Positions 1 through 7,948 are shown, counted from the stretch's first letter. The stretch: 26,864 nucleotides of DNA from Nanoarchaeales archaeon (GCA_013215525.1 JABSQY010000015.1:1-26864), one strand, 5' to 3'. Notes: generated by a model from the sequence alone, not told the origin. A program made the numbers and translations.

Positions 1-31
1 AAGTTTTTAAAACAAAGGTATTTTCAAACAT
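1..31 (-). CDS. Possible 5' end of a gene running off the window
   Basis: On the minus strand an ATG at 31 opens a frame without stops to the window edge (it begins MFENTFVLKT). A TATA-like box (TATATATAG on the minus strand, 52-60) lies 21-29 nt before the ATG, the spacing seen at other probably leaderless genes here. Only ten codons are visible, so the product cannot be named. It would run in the same direction as the CobA-like gene upstream of it. Confidence 0.35.
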   Translation of the reverse strand, partial: MFENTFVLKT

Positions 32-98
32 AATTATAATTAATAAATAGACTATATATATGTTTGTACAATATAATCTAAAATATATATATAAATTA

Positions 99-1169
99 TC
101 AATAATCAATTCCTTTACGAAATCCTTTATTTTTCTTTAAATAATCTTTTGAAGATTTAATAGTTAAAATTAATGAACTAATCTTTTTAATAGAGGATGG
201 CGATTTATTCCCAGTAATTATTAATTCATGATGTACATTTTCAAGAACTTTTAATACCTCAGATTCACTTAATAAACCATTTTCAATCGCACTATTTAAT
301 TCATCCGCAATTACTGGAGTGTCTTTTAGTAAAGATGTTTTTAGTAACATTAATCCTTCTTTTGCTTCTTTAATATCTTCTTCATCATTTTCCTGCCTAT
401 ATGTTGCACCGTTAAATTTATTTTTTCCAGTTGCTACATAATCAAAACTACCATACATATCATTTTCTCTTGCCCATCTTTTTAAAGCTTTAAAGAAAAA
501 TTGTTCTCCATATAAATTATCTTCTTTGTCAAAATAAATTAATTTTACTGCTTTTTTGTTGACGTAACTTCTTAATAAATATCCATAACTAAAAAAGGAT
601 TTTCCACGACCTTGTCCAGTGATGTTTAAAATTGATTTTACATTTGATAATCCTTTATTGTTTTCTTTAAAAGATAACTCACAATTTAAATCAAAATATG
701 ATTTGATTTCAGCGTAATCTTCTTTTTTATCCATTAATACAACAATTTCAGTATTTGAAGATTTTGAATTAAGAGTATTTATCATTTTAAATTTTGATAT
801 TTTTTCAAAATTAGCGTTATCAAAAATAATTAAATCATATTTGTGTTTTGGTAATTGATTCCAAAACATTTCTTGAGTTAGATTTGCAAATTCTACATCT
901 GGAATTAAAGTTCTACTTATTATTTCATTTTTTTTAAATGTGAATAAATCCATATTTAATCTTGGAAAATTTTTTGTGAAAGAATAAGATAAAGATAGAT
1001 TTTCAATAAAATTTGAGAATTTTGATGATGTATCTGCACAATCAACATATGCAATCTTTAAGCCGTGACCGATTGCTCTAATTATATATCCAAGGGCAAT
1101 ATTTGAATAGTCTTCAATTTTGGTGTCAAGATAGATGTGGTTTAGTCCTAAGGTTCTTGTGTTTGTCAT
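99..1169 (-). CDS. Tandem CobA/CobO-type ATP:corrinoid adenosyltransferase-like protein, N-terminal copy degenerate
   Basis: The 356-aa protein carries two copies of the CobA/BtuR P-loop fold. The C-terminal copy (about 178-356) has the P-loop GQGRGKS at 185-191, the D-E-L-N motif at 289-292, I-T-G-N at 318-321 and the family's terminal K-G-I-D-Y. The N-terminal copy (about 8-165) keeps the helix after the P-loop (ALGYIIRAIGHGLKIAYVD) and a D-N-A-N equivalent of D-E-L-N near 117-120, but its P-loop has lost the Gly/Lys residues. CobA enzymes transfer the ATP adenosyl group to cob(I)alamin and act as dimers, so an inactive plus active pair in one chain may be an internal pseudo-dimer. No other cobalamin gene is in the window, so the substrate is uncertain; it may be a repurposed ATPase. 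The gene ends in TGA. A TATA-like element (TTTAAATAG on the minus strand, near 1191-1200) suits a leaderless start. Confidence 0.85.
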   Translation of the reverse strand: MTNTRTLGLNHIYLDTKIEDYSNIALGYIIRAIGHGLKIAYVDCADTSSKFSNFIENLSLSYSFTKNFPRLNMDLFTFKKNEIISRTLIPDVEFANLTQEMFWNQLPKHKYDLIIFDNANFEKISKFKMINTLNSKSSNTEIVVLMDKKEDYAEIKSYFDLNCELSFKENNKGLSNVKSILNITGQGRGKSFFSYGYLLRSYVNKKAVKLIYFDKEDNLYGEQFFFKALKRWARENDMYGSFDYVATGKNKFNGATYRQENDEEDIKEAKEGLMLLKTSLLKDTPVIADELNSAIENGLLSESEVLKVLENVHHELIITGNKSPSSIKKISSLILTIKSSKDYLKKNKGFRKGIDY

Positions 1170-1317
1170 ATCAAAAGTATAAAGTTTTTACTATTTAAAG
1201 ATGTGTTGTCTAATTATTTTAAAATTATAGTTTCCATTATTGTTTTTATGAGTCTAATAATTAATTAATGAAAAGTAGTTTAATATTTGTAGTTGAGTTT
1301 GTGTACTCAATAATTTA

Positions 1318-1333
1318 GATAAATCTATTTATC
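1318..1333. promoter_or_regulatory. Perfect inverted repeat overlapping the micro-protein promoter
   Basis: GATAAAT-CT-ATTTATC is a perfect 7-bp inverted repeat with a 2-bp centre. It covers the TATA-like element of the 48-aa gene, so it could be an operator or simply the AT-rich core promoter. Confidence 0.3.
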
Positions 1334-1357
1334 ATTTTATTTACTCTATATAATATA

Positions 1358-1504
1358 ATGGACAAAGTTAAAGAAACACAGCAAATGAAAGAAGATGCGA
1401 AAAAATTATTTAAAGATAAAGATGATAGAAAAGAGTTTTGTGATTTTTGTGATAAAAAGATAAAAGAATGTGAACATAATGGAAATCATCCTAAAAAAAA
1501 GTAA
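1358..1504 (+). CDS. 48-aa Cys/His-rich micro-protein, putative zinc-binding
   Basis: The frame encodes 48 residues with a charged, probably helical first half rich in Lys, Asp and Glu. The second half carries C28-x2-C31-x6-C38-x-H40-x3-H44, a spacing that could bind one zinc ion. The last residues are Lys-rich (PKKK). It starts with ATG and ends in tandem TAA-TAA. An AT-rich TATA-like element (CTATTTAT, 1325-1332) lies 26-33 nt upstream, consistent with leaderless transcription and with the regular promoter pattern in this window. No family is recognised; nucleic-acid binding would be a guess from the charge and the Cys/His pattern. Confidence 0.6.
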   Translation: MDKVKETQQMKEDAKKLFKDKDDRKEFCDFCDKKIKECEHNGNHPKKK

Positions 1505-1562
1505 TAATTATTCTAATTTTTACGAAGGAACTTTTAAAATTTGAAAGAAATTTTTAAATCTT

Positions 1563-1591
1563 TTAAGGAAAAACTTTCAGTTTTTTCTTAA
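1563..1591. terminator. Long 3'-region hairpin between convergent genes
   Basis: TTAAGGAAAAACT (1563-1575) can pair with AGTTTTTTCTTAA (1579-1591) over 13 bp, with one G-U pair if read as plus-strand RNA, around a TTC loop. It sits between the stops of the 48-aa gene and trmI. A role in transcript ending or 3'-end protection is inferred. Confidence 0.45.
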
Positions 1592-1597
1592 CTTTTG

Positions 1598-1610
1598 AAA
1601 TCAAAGATTT
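1598..1610 (+). repeat. Copy 1 of the 13-bp intergenic element AAATCAAAGATTT
   Basis: One of five exact copies in the window. Here it continues as AAGATTT-CT-AAATCTT (1604-1619), a 7-bp inverted repeat, between the convergent 48-aa gene and trmI. Confidence 0.6.
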
Positions 1611-1615
1611 CTAAA

Positions 1616-1649
1616 TCTTCGTTAAAAATGAAATTAATTTTTACGAAGA
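1616..1649. terminator. Hairpin spanning the trmI stop codon
   Basis: TCTTCGTTAAAAAT (1616-1629) pairs with ATTTTTACGAAGA (1637-1649) over 13 bp with one bulged base and a 7-base loop that holds the trmI stop codon. A further copy of the arm, TAATTTTTACGAAG, lies at 1514-1527. It probably shapes the 3' end of the trmI transcript. Confidence 0.45.
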
Positions 1650-2368
1650 AACATTAAAAAAGCAGTAAAGTCTTGATCTGAACGGAATTCTGGTCTTGAA
1701 ACTCTTTCCCAAATTCTCCAGTGTCTTGTTTGTACTTCAGTTACTTCTTCAATGTATAAATGTTGTTTTTCTGCAATTAATTTAGCTACTTCTAATAATT
1801 GAGACACATTAGGCAAATAACAAATAACATATCTTCCTGATTTTAAAGCGTCTAGGTTTTTTTCTAAAACCATATTTGGCTCAGGCATATCTAAGAAAAG
1901 TAGGTCTAAACTATCTTTATCGATTGTTTCAATGTGTTCTGCTAAGTCTCCTAAAGTTAATTCAACATTGTCTAATTCGAATTTTTTTAAATTTGTTTCA
2001 ATTATTTTACAATGATCTTCTCGAATCTCGTAAGTATGTACTGATTTACAAATTCTTCCAAAAAAAGTAGTTGCTCCACCAGAACCACCACCTGCTTCTA
2101 CAATATGAGATGTTTTATCAATTCCACTCCTTGCAATAATATAACCTAAATCCTTTTCAGTAATAATTTGAGGTCCCCTTTTAATCTTTTGAAACTCATC
2201 ATGTTTATTTGCTTCAAAGATTAAAAATTCTCTTTGTTTACTATTTATTAATATATTTTCCCCAGAATGTAATTGTTCTTCTGTTAAAAATCCCTCTTTA
2301 CAATGATACTCTCCAATCCCATTATAATAATAATAATTTCCCGTTTTTCTACTAATTAATACTTTCAT
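1634..2368 (-). CDS. trmI: tRNA (adenine-N1)-methyltransferase, TrmI/GCD14 family
   Basis: This 244-aa protein is a Rossmann-fold SAM-dependent methyltransferase of the TrmI family, which in archaea makes m1A at positions 57/58 of the tRNA T-loop. A small N-terminal domain (1-65) precedes the family signature G-P-Q-I-I-x2-K-D-L-G-Y-I-I (65-78). Motif I is E-A-G-G-G-S-G-G (91-98), the acidic end of strand 2 is Y-E-I-R-E-D (113-118), and motif IV with its PP-like successor reads L-D-M-P-E-P (159-164). The Y-L-P-N stretch near 184-187 is also typical of TrmI. Motif I has Gly where most relatives have Thr (EAGTGSG). Length fits the family. The promoter is probably one of two tandem TTTATAATAT boxes at 2401-2420. 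It is a stand-alone gene, and its stop codon lies in a hairpin. Confidence 0.9.
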   Translation of the reverse strand: MKVLISRKTGNYYYYNGIGEYHCKEGFLTEEQLHSGENILINSKQREFLIFEANKHDEFQKIKRGPQIITEKDLGYIIARSGIDKTSHIVEAGGGSGGATTFFGRICKSVHTYEIREDHCKIIETNLKKFELDNVELTLGDLAEHIETIDKDSLDLLFLDMPEPNMVLEKNLDALKSGRYVICYLPNVSQLLEVAKLIAEKQHLYIEEVTEVQTRHWRIWERVSRPEFRSDQDFTAFLMFLRKN

Positions 2369-2709
2369 TTTTATATCCTAATTATAATTGTGTATAGTAG
2401 TTTATAATATTTTATAATATTTCAAGACAAATATATTAATTAATACTTATTTATATTATCAAAAAATAAAGAATAAATTAAATAATGATATAAAATAGTA
2501 TATTTAATTGTCGCATATATTTTTAATTAAATGTATAAATTGTTCCCTTTAACCTATATATGCACGAAATTATTATCATTTGAATCTAATTAATTGGAGT
2601 TTTTACTTTTGAGTGAGTAATTTTTAGTTAAGTTTATAAACAAAGAAAAACTGAAATATGTACAAGACTTGAAACCTTTTAAAATGGGTTTTAGTCCTCT
2701 ATATAAAAA
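2369..2709. promoter_or_regulatory. Divergent promoter region between trmI and the 510-aa surface protein
   Basis: No gene is seen in these 341 bases. Towards trmI there is a perfect tandem repeat of TTTATAATAT (2401-2420), usable as a TATA box on the minus strand. Towards the surface protein there are two candidates: TTTATAAA at 2633-2640, which would give a leader of roughly 45 nt, and CTTTTAAAA at 2676-2684, which would give a leaderless mRNA. AAACC (2672-2676) can pair with GGTTT (2687-2691) in the longer leader. The middle (2430-2630) is very AT-rich with nothing recognisable. Confidence 0.5.
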
Positions 2710-4242
2710 ATGAAAGTAAACAAAGTATTAACTTGGATTATGATGTCATTTGCTTTATTAATAGCTTCAGTTTCTGCAGCTGTTATTATCGATGACTTCG
2801 AAGTACAAAAAGATAACGGAGATTACGTATTATTAGTTTCTTTACATAACAATGATGCTAACGCAACAGTTTATGAAGAAGTTTCTTTTTCCATTGATGG
2901 TGAAGGAAGTGTATATAATACAGGAATTATTAGATTAGATACAACAGACGTTGTAGTTTTATCATATAACTTAAGAGATGCAATTAGTTCATACAACGGA
3001 TTAATGAGAGGAGAATCATACAGAGTAACTGTTTCATTAGAAACTGGTGCTGCTGCGACAGAAACTTTCTTATTCGGAACTGAATCATACTCAGAAGACT
3101 TAGAATTAATTTTAGAAGAAATTTCAGTAAATAATATTGAAGCAAAGGATATCGACACATTACAAGTAATGAACGGTGAGACTTTAAATTTCGATTTAAG
3201 ATTTGTAGCTACAGCTAATGTTGAAGATGCAAGAATTTTAATTATGATTGATGGATATGAACATACAAATTTATTAACTTCAACTGACATCTTTGATGCA
3301 ACTGAAGGAAAGACTTATGTTAAATCATTATCTATCACATTACCATCAGATATGACAAATCAAAGAGATTATGTTGTAAGAATTATTGGAGCTAACGGAG
3401 TTTCAGGAATTTCATACAAAGAATTAGATTTATTTGTTGATACTGATAGAAATAGAGTAGATGTTTTAGATTTAGTTATGACTCCATCAAATGGAATCCA
3501 CGCTGGAATTAATTTCATCGCAAATGTTCGTATTAAGAATATGGGACAAATGAATCAAGAATCAGTTAAAGTAACTATTGCAGTTCCTGCATTAGGTATG
3601 TCTGAATCTTCTTATGTTTCAAACTTAAACGAAAGAGCAATTATGACTTCAGATGATATGTTATTATTTGTTCCTGAAACAGCAGCTGCTGGTTCATACG
3701 AAGTAATTGTTACAACTTCATACAATGAAGGATATACAACTTCAAGTGAGACTTTTTCATTAAATGTTTTAGCTCCTAGAGAAGTTGTTGAAGATAACTT
3801 ATTAGTATCTTTTAAAAACAATGTAGATTTATCTGCTGATTCAACTATTGAAGTAGTTGTTGCAAACCCTAATTCAAAGAGTATGCCAATTTCTTTAGTT
3901 CCAGTTGAAAATGCTTGGTCAACTATTGAAGTTTCACCTACTTTATTTATGGTTCAAGGAGGAGCATCAACTACTTTTGTAGTTACTGTATCACCTAAAT
4001 CAGGAGCTTCAGGAGAGAAAGATGTTACTTTAGTTGTAAAGGAAGGATCTAACACAGTTAACGAATTCGTTATTAACGGATTTGTTACTGAATCTGACTC
4101 AGATATTGATTGGATGAATGTTGGTTTAGTAGTTTTATTAATTATTGCAATTGTTGTTTTATTATCTTTAGTGGTTTCAATCGCTAAGAGAAGAAACGAT
4201 AAAGAAGATGATGAATTATCATCAAACGAAGAATACTATTAA
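2710..4242 (+). CDS. Major surface protein candidate: secreted, Ig-like domains, C-terminal membrane anchor (COG1361-like)
   Basis: The 510-aa protein has an N-terminal signal peptide (1-24, ending A-S-V-S-A), about 440 residues of beta-rich Ig/CARDB-like repeats, a C-terminal membrane helix (about 470-491) and a short cytoplasmic tail (KRR, then acidic). Its last outer domain (about 365-460) resembles the archaeal COG1361 'S-layer domain' type. It has no cysteine and almost no N-glycosylation sequons, unlike the other surface proteins here. Codon choice differs visibly from its neighbours: AAC, TAC, GAC and ATC are used often, as in the L15e and S8e genes. That suggests very high expression, as expected for the main envelope protein. 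It stands alone behind a long promoter region and is followed by a T9 tract. The S-layer role is an inference from architecture and codon use. Confidence 0.8.
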   Translation: MKVNKVLTWIMMSFALLIASVSAAVIIDDFEVQKDNGDYVLLVSLHNNDANATVYEEVSFSIDGEGSVYNTGIIRLDTTDVVVLSYNLRDAISSYNGLMRGESYRVTVSLETGAAATETFLFGTESYSEDLELILEEISVNNIEAKDIDTLQVMNGETLNFDLRFVATANVEDARILIMIDGYEHTNLLTSTDIFDATEGKTYVKSLSITLPSDMTNQRDYVVRIIGANGVSGISYKELDLFVDTDRNRVDVLDLVMTPSNGIHAGINFIANVRIKNMGQMNQESVKVTIAVPALGMSESSYVSNLNERAIMTSDDMLLFVPETAAAGSYEVIVTTSYNEGYTTSSETFSLNVLAPREVVEDNLLVSFKNNVDLSADSTIEVVVANPNSKSMPISLVPVENAWSTIEVSPTLFMVQGGASTTFVVTVSPKSGASGEKDVTLVVKEGSNTVNEFVINGFVTESDSDIDWMNVGLVVLLIIAIVVLLSLVVSIAKRRNDKEDDELSSNEEYY

Positions 4243-4255
4243 TTTATTAATAATA

Positions 4256-4264
4256 TTTTTTTTT
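4256..4264 (+). terminator. T9 terminator of the surface-protein gene
   Basis: Nine consecutive T begin 14 bases after the stop codon. Oligo-T tracts without a hairpin are the usual intrinsic terminators in archaea. Confidence 0.55.
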
Positions 4265-4414
4265 AATACATATTAAATTATTCTAATTATTATATCATAC
4301 TCATAGGAATTTTATTATTTGATGTTAAGTCTAAATTTTTTATGTTTCAAGATTTGTTATTAGGTTTTGGAGCTTTGATGAGATGTTAAATTTCACAAAT
4401 ATAGTTAACTCAAC

Positions 4415-4427
4415 AAATCAAAGATTT
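4415..4427 (+). repeat. Copy 2 of the 13-bp intergenic element AAATCAAAGATTT
   Basis: Exact copy, about 170 bases downstream of the 510-aa gene, within the loop of the 4389-4445 inverted repeat. Confidence 0.6.
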
Positions 4428-4555
4428 CTAAGCCGATGTGAAATTGAAATGTTCACATAGTATTAATATTTATTCTTAATGAAATTATTAAATTTTAAAA
4501 GATTAAATTTAATTAATTAAATAGATTTATATAATATTAGAGTTATATTATAATT

Positions 4556-4885
4556 ATGAGAAAACTTGAATTAAAAATATTAATTATTATCCTTGCAATT
4601 TTTTTAATTATTTTTAGTTTTATTCCAGAAGGTAAAGAGGATGTAATTTTTACTAACTCTACAAATGAATTAAATAATTCTAATTCTATTAAAATTGATT
4701 CCTCACAAACAAGTATTATTGTACGTCAAATTGTAGAAGGAAATAATTCAGTTGAGATTGAAAATTTATCTGATAAAGATAAATTTGTTTTTGATTCTGA
4801 GTTAGAAAAATCTAATGAAGAATTTGAAAAATTACAAAAAATTGAAAAACTAAATTCTAGTAATGTTAGTGTAAAAATTGAATAA
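4556..4885 (+). CDS. Small single-pass membrane protein of unknown function
   Basis: A 109-aa protein with one hydrophobic segment (about 7-25) after MRKLELK, followed by an Asn/Ser-rich linker and a Glu/Lys-rich, probably helical C-terminal half. The topology is either a signal peptide or an N-terminal anchor with the rest outside. Several N-x-S/T sequons in the linker would fit an extracellular position. There are no cysteines and no recognised domain. The TATA-like box TTTATATAA at 22-30 nt upstream supports this ATG and a leaderless mRNA. The next gene starts 55 nt after the stop and probably has its own promoter. Confidence 0.65.
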   Translation: MRKLELKILIIILAIFLIIFSFIPEGKEDVIFTNSTNELNNSNSIKIDSSQTSIIVRQIVEGNNSVEIENLSDKDKFVFDSELEKSNEEFEKLQKIEKLNSSNVSVKIE

Positions 4886-4940
4886 ATATACATATTTTGT
4901 AAAAAAATAGGTTTAAGTAGATTTGTGTATTTTAAGATAT

Positions 4941-5285
4941 ATGGATTTAATAGAAGAAATTTATAAAATCAGTGAAAAGATAGAGAATAAATTTTCAAAA
5001 TTGCCAACTAAAATAAATTATGGACTAGAATTACCTGAAATAGTAATACTACGAAATAGGCCTAATGCTGAAAATGATTTAAGAGAATTTGCAGATGTGT
5101 GTAAAGTTAAAAACTCTAAAGAGGGAGTACAATATCTTTCTTTAAGAGTTGGAGATTTAGTCCTATATGATTTTGAAACAGTTAGTAAAAACTATCAAAC
5201 TATACCAATTACAGTAGAACGCTTTAATACTCTTCTAGAAAGAAAAGTAAAGTTTGGAGATTTAAATTTATTACCATTAAAATAA
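4941..5285 (+). CDS. Small soluble protein of unknown function
   Basis: A 114-aa protein with no signal or membrane segment. The first 25 residues look helical and charged (MDLIEEIYKISEKIENKF), followed by a mixed alpha/beta region. I chose the ATG at 4941. An in-frame TTG at 4923 would add six residues, but TTTAAG at 4912-4917 lies 24-29 nt before the ATG, as for other leaderless genes here. No family is recognised. The 3' end converges with the 702-aa gene; AAATAAAT and ATTTATTT arms just after the stop could form a small hairpin. Confidence 0.6.
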   Translation: MDLIEEIYKISEKIENKFSKLPTKINYGLELPEIVILRNRPNAENDLREFADVCKVKNSKEGVQYLSLRVGDLVLYDFETVSKNYQTIPITVERFNTLLERKVKFGDLNLLPLK

Positions 5286-5336
5286 ATTTAGTTATATTTA
5301 TTTTAAATATTAATAAGTTTTAAAGTTTAATAATAA

Positions 5337-7445
5337 TTATTCAAAACTTATTCCATAATTTTCTCCTCCAATATTTAATTCTCCTTTTACCAATTTATTT
5401 GAGATTTCATAGAAATCAATAAAATTTTCTTCTTTTAATTCATTCATTGTTGCAGGAATTATTATTTTTATTGAATTTCCATTGTGAATTTGCGGAGTCC
5501 AGTTCTTTAATTCAAATATTCCAATTAATTCTGAATCTGAATTTGTAAGTACAACTGATACTTCATATATTATATCTTCAATTTCTAAAAATTCTAATGT
5601 GTCCATAACTCCAATTTCTGTTGGCCATAATCCTTGGGATGAAAAGTCATATTCCTTATTTTTAATTGATATAAACATCATACCATCATCTTCTGTTTCA
5701 ATTCTTTTTCCACCACCAGAACTTGGATAACTTACAAAAATTGAATTTTCATTTAATTGAAAACTCTTTTTTGAAATTAATTCAATTCTTTGATGTCCTT
5801 GTGTATTTTTTGGAGCAGATGGATTTGTGTCCAGTCTTGTTTTTGTTGAAAAATATCCTTCTTTTTTAGCAGTTAGAGTTCCACCAACACAATAAGGAAG
5901 ATTTGTTTTTAATGAACTTTCAGCTGTTGTATATACGCCATGTGTACCTGCTCTTGAAGTTGAACCTACATTACAACTTAATGCTACACATTCATATGTT
6001 ACATTTGCATTATCAAGTGTCTCATCTGTGTTTTTATCAACTACATAAATTAGTTCTTCTCGCATTCTATTTTCTGGCGCACAGAACTTTGTATCTGTTG
6101 CAGTTAATTTTGTGTTCTGCGTAGTTTGAGGTAGTGTGAATGGAGTTTCAGATGATGGCGCATTATTATTAATTTCTACACGTAATGGGAATTGAAATAT
6201 ATTTTTATTTCCATCTTCACTATAATCTGTAATTTTAACCAATAAATCATAATCTAAAGTGTATAAATGATGAAATAATTGTACACATGGAATTGGAATT
6301 GATAAACCAAACTTTCCACCACCAACATCAATTTTCATATCAGTTGATTGTACAAGTTCCCCATCACTTGGAGTTACTTCAAAATTTCTAAATCTATCTT
6401 TTTGAAAATAATTTCCTTTTTGTGTAGATTGTGTTGTAGGCATTGAAATTTCAACTTTATAATTTTTAAAACTTGAAGATGTATCTTCTAAAGTAAATGT
6501 GTAGAAATTTTTATAATAATTAACTGAATCTTCTTGAAAAGTTTCATCATTTAAAATCACATCATATAAGTTATCAATAGGCATTGTACCCTCAAAGTGT
6601 AGTAATTTAAAATTATTATTATTTAAATTTACAAGATTACTTTTTAATTGAGTTTTTGTCCATACTCTTTTTGCGCAACTAAATGAAAAACCTTCTGTTG
6701 GCATTGAGTTTTTTGTTGAGTAATCACCAGCTGAGTAGATTTGATCTAATACTAAATTTGATAATATATCATTTCTAGTTTCTGTTGAATAAATCTCAAC
6801 TGCTAGTTTATATAAATCTCCTAAATTATTATTTTCTAATTTTAAAAAATAATTTTCAGTTGATAATACTGATTCAGAATTAATTTGAGAAAATGTGATT
6901 GGAAAATTTGATTCTATAACTACATTATTTTGATTAATTTTTGATTCAATCTGTAGTTCTTGAAAATCTTGAAATTCAAAGATATCAGATAATTTATCTA
7001 AATTTGAAATAATACAAACTTGCGCTGAATCTTGTATGTGTTCATTTAGTTGAGTTTGCATTGAAGATATTGTTGGAACTTGATTTAATCCTAATTCCCA
7101 ACTTGGAATTTTAAATCCTAAATCAATATGATTTCTTGGAATTGATAGTTGCGCTTGTGATAATTGAATTGTACCTCCTTGTATTCCTAAAATAAATAAA
7201 CCTTGCTCAGCATGTTTTTGGATACAAAAATCTACAATATCAGTTACTTGATTAATTAATTTTGTCTCTTTTGATTCAAATAATTCAAAGTTTGAGTTTG
7301 ATATTAAAAAAGTTACAACAACAATTAAAATTATACCAATTACAATAAAAATAGATACTTGTCCATTTTTATGTTTTATATTATTTAATGACGTATTTTT
7401 TACATTTGTTTGAGCATTATTTTTTAAAGTATTTTTATATTTCAT
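5337..7445 (-). CDS. Very large type IV pilin-like surface protein with Cys-rich C-terminal beta domain
   Basis: This 702-aa protein begins with a class III-type signal. After a basic N-terminus, G28-Q29 precedes a hydrophobic helix (about 30-50: QVSIFIVIGIILIVVV), as in prepilins cut by an archaeal prepilin peptidase. The helix is followed by C74 and C144 and the signature C-x6-G-L-x3-G-x2-G-G-x-I, which the 772-aa protein shares. The rest is beta-rich. A C-terminal portion (about 455-570) has several cysteines and reads like a carboxypeptidase-regulatory/CnaB-like domain (T-Y-E-C-x4-C-x-V-G, then L-P-Y-C-V-G-G). Its start is 2 nt after the stop of the 132-aa pilin-like gene, so the two are co-transcribed. 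Most archaeal pilins are far shorter, so this may be an adhesin on a pilin-type stem or a minor tip subunit. No pilus ATPase or prepilin peptidase is in the window. Confidence 0.75.
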   Translation of the reverse strand: MKYKNTLKNNAQTNVKNTSLNNIKHKNGQVSIFIVIGIILIVVVTFLISNSNFELFESKETKLINQVTDIVDFCIQKHAEQGLFILGIQGGTIQLSQAQLSIPRNHIDLGFKIPSWELGLNQVPTISSMQTQLNEHIQDSAQVCIISNLDKLSDIFEFQDFQELQIESKINQNNVVIESNFPITFSQINSESVLSTENYFLKLENNNLGDLYKLAVEIYSTETRNDILSNLVLDQIYSAGDYSTKNSMPTEGFSFSCAKRVWTKTQLKSNLVNLNNNNFKLLHFEGTMPIDNLYDVILNDETFQEDSVNYYKNFYTFTLEDTSSSFKNYKVEISMPTTQSTQKGNYFQKDRFRNFEVTPSDGELVQSTDMKIDVGGGKFGLSIPIPCVQLFHHLYTLDYDLLVKITDYSEDGNKNIFQFPLRVEINNNAPSSETPFTLPQTTQNTKLTATDTKFCAPENRMREELIYVVDKNTDETLDNANVTYECVALSCNVGSTSRAGTHGVYTTAESSLKTNLPYCVGGTLTAKKEGYFSTKTRLDTNPSAPKNTQGHQRIELISKKSFQLNENSIFVSYPSSGGGKRIETEDDGMMFISIKNKEYDFSSQGLWPTEIGVMDTLEFLEIEDIIYEVSVVLTNSDSELIGIFELKNWTPQIHNGNSIKIIIPATMNELKEENFIDFYEISNKLVKGELNIGGENYGISFE

Positions 7446-7447
7446 TT

Positions 7448-7846
7448 TTAATTACACCTGTTTGATATTGATTCAATATCTATGATTTTTATTTTTGATT
7501 TACAAGAAACTATATTTTCTTTTATTGTAATTATTGGAGAAAATTTAATTACTTTTTCAGATTGAATATTAAAATTAAATACTTTAATTTCTTTTGATAC
7601 AAGTTCTTGTTTATTTGCATCATTTACTAAAAATTCTAGCGGTGTTTGCGCAAAATTTGTAACCTTTAAAGATATTTGATTATCTAATAAACATGGAGCG
7701 TTAATTTCAAAATCTATCCCCTCACAGATAGGATTTTCTTCAGAGTATATAGACCCTAAAATTCCTAATAACAAAAGTGCAAGTAAAATCGAAGTTAAAC
7801 TAATTGCAATAATATATGTTGCAACTGCTTTTTTTGATAAATTCAT
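7448..7846 (-). CDS. Small archaeal pilin-like protein
   Basis: A 132-aa protein starting MNLSKKAVATYIIAI, close to the K-K-[AG]-V-[AS]-x-I-I-A start of archaeal pilins, followed by a hydrophobic helix to about residue 30. The outer part is a small beta domain with four cysteines (C41, C52, C115, C131), probably two disulphides. It lies 2 nt upstream of the 702-aa gene in the same direction. A minus-strand TATA box (CTTTATAAT, 7868-7876) 22-30 nt before the ATG drives the pair. It could be the structural partner of the giant pilin-like protein; that pairing is inferred from adjacency. Confidence 0.7.
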   Translation of the reverse strand: MNLSKKAVATYIIAISLTSILLALLLLGILGSIYSEENPICEGIDFEINAPCLLDNQISLKVTNFAQTPLEFLVNDANKQELVSKEIKVFNFNIQSEKVIKFSPIITIKENIVSCKSKIKIIDIESISNRCN

Positions 7847-7922
7847 AATAACTATGTAGTTTTTTAAATTATAAAGATTTGTTATTTTGGAAGGGTTAAG
7901 AATTTAATTAATTTAATAATAA

Positions 7923-7939
7923 TAAAAAATAAAAAAAAT
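7923..7939 (-). terminator. T-rich terminator after the 772-aa gene
   Basis: Read on the minus strand, T8 and T6 runs separated by one A follow the stop of the 772-aa gene within about 30 nt. They separate the upstream pair of genes from the 132/702-aa pair. Confidence 0.5.
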
Positions 7940-7948
7940 ACTTTTGTA

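Larger units (their letters stand above)
4243..4555. other. Intergenic region with T-tract terminator, inverted repeats and the 109-aa gene promoter
   Basis: No convincing gene is seen. A run of nine T (4256-4264) just after the surface-protein stop looks like an archaeal terminator. AATTTCAC (4389-4396) is complementary to GTGAAATT (4438-4445), while TGTGAA (4437-4442) can instead pair with TTCACA (4452-4457), so two exclusive folds are possible. A copy of the 13-bp element lies in the loop. TTTATATAA (4526-4534) is 22-30 nt before the next ATG. Confidence 0.45.

Noticed and set aside
4342..4389. 15-codon frame (MFQDLLLGF...) after the surface-protein gene
   Set aside because: Too short, with no promoter at the usual distance and no conservation evidence available.
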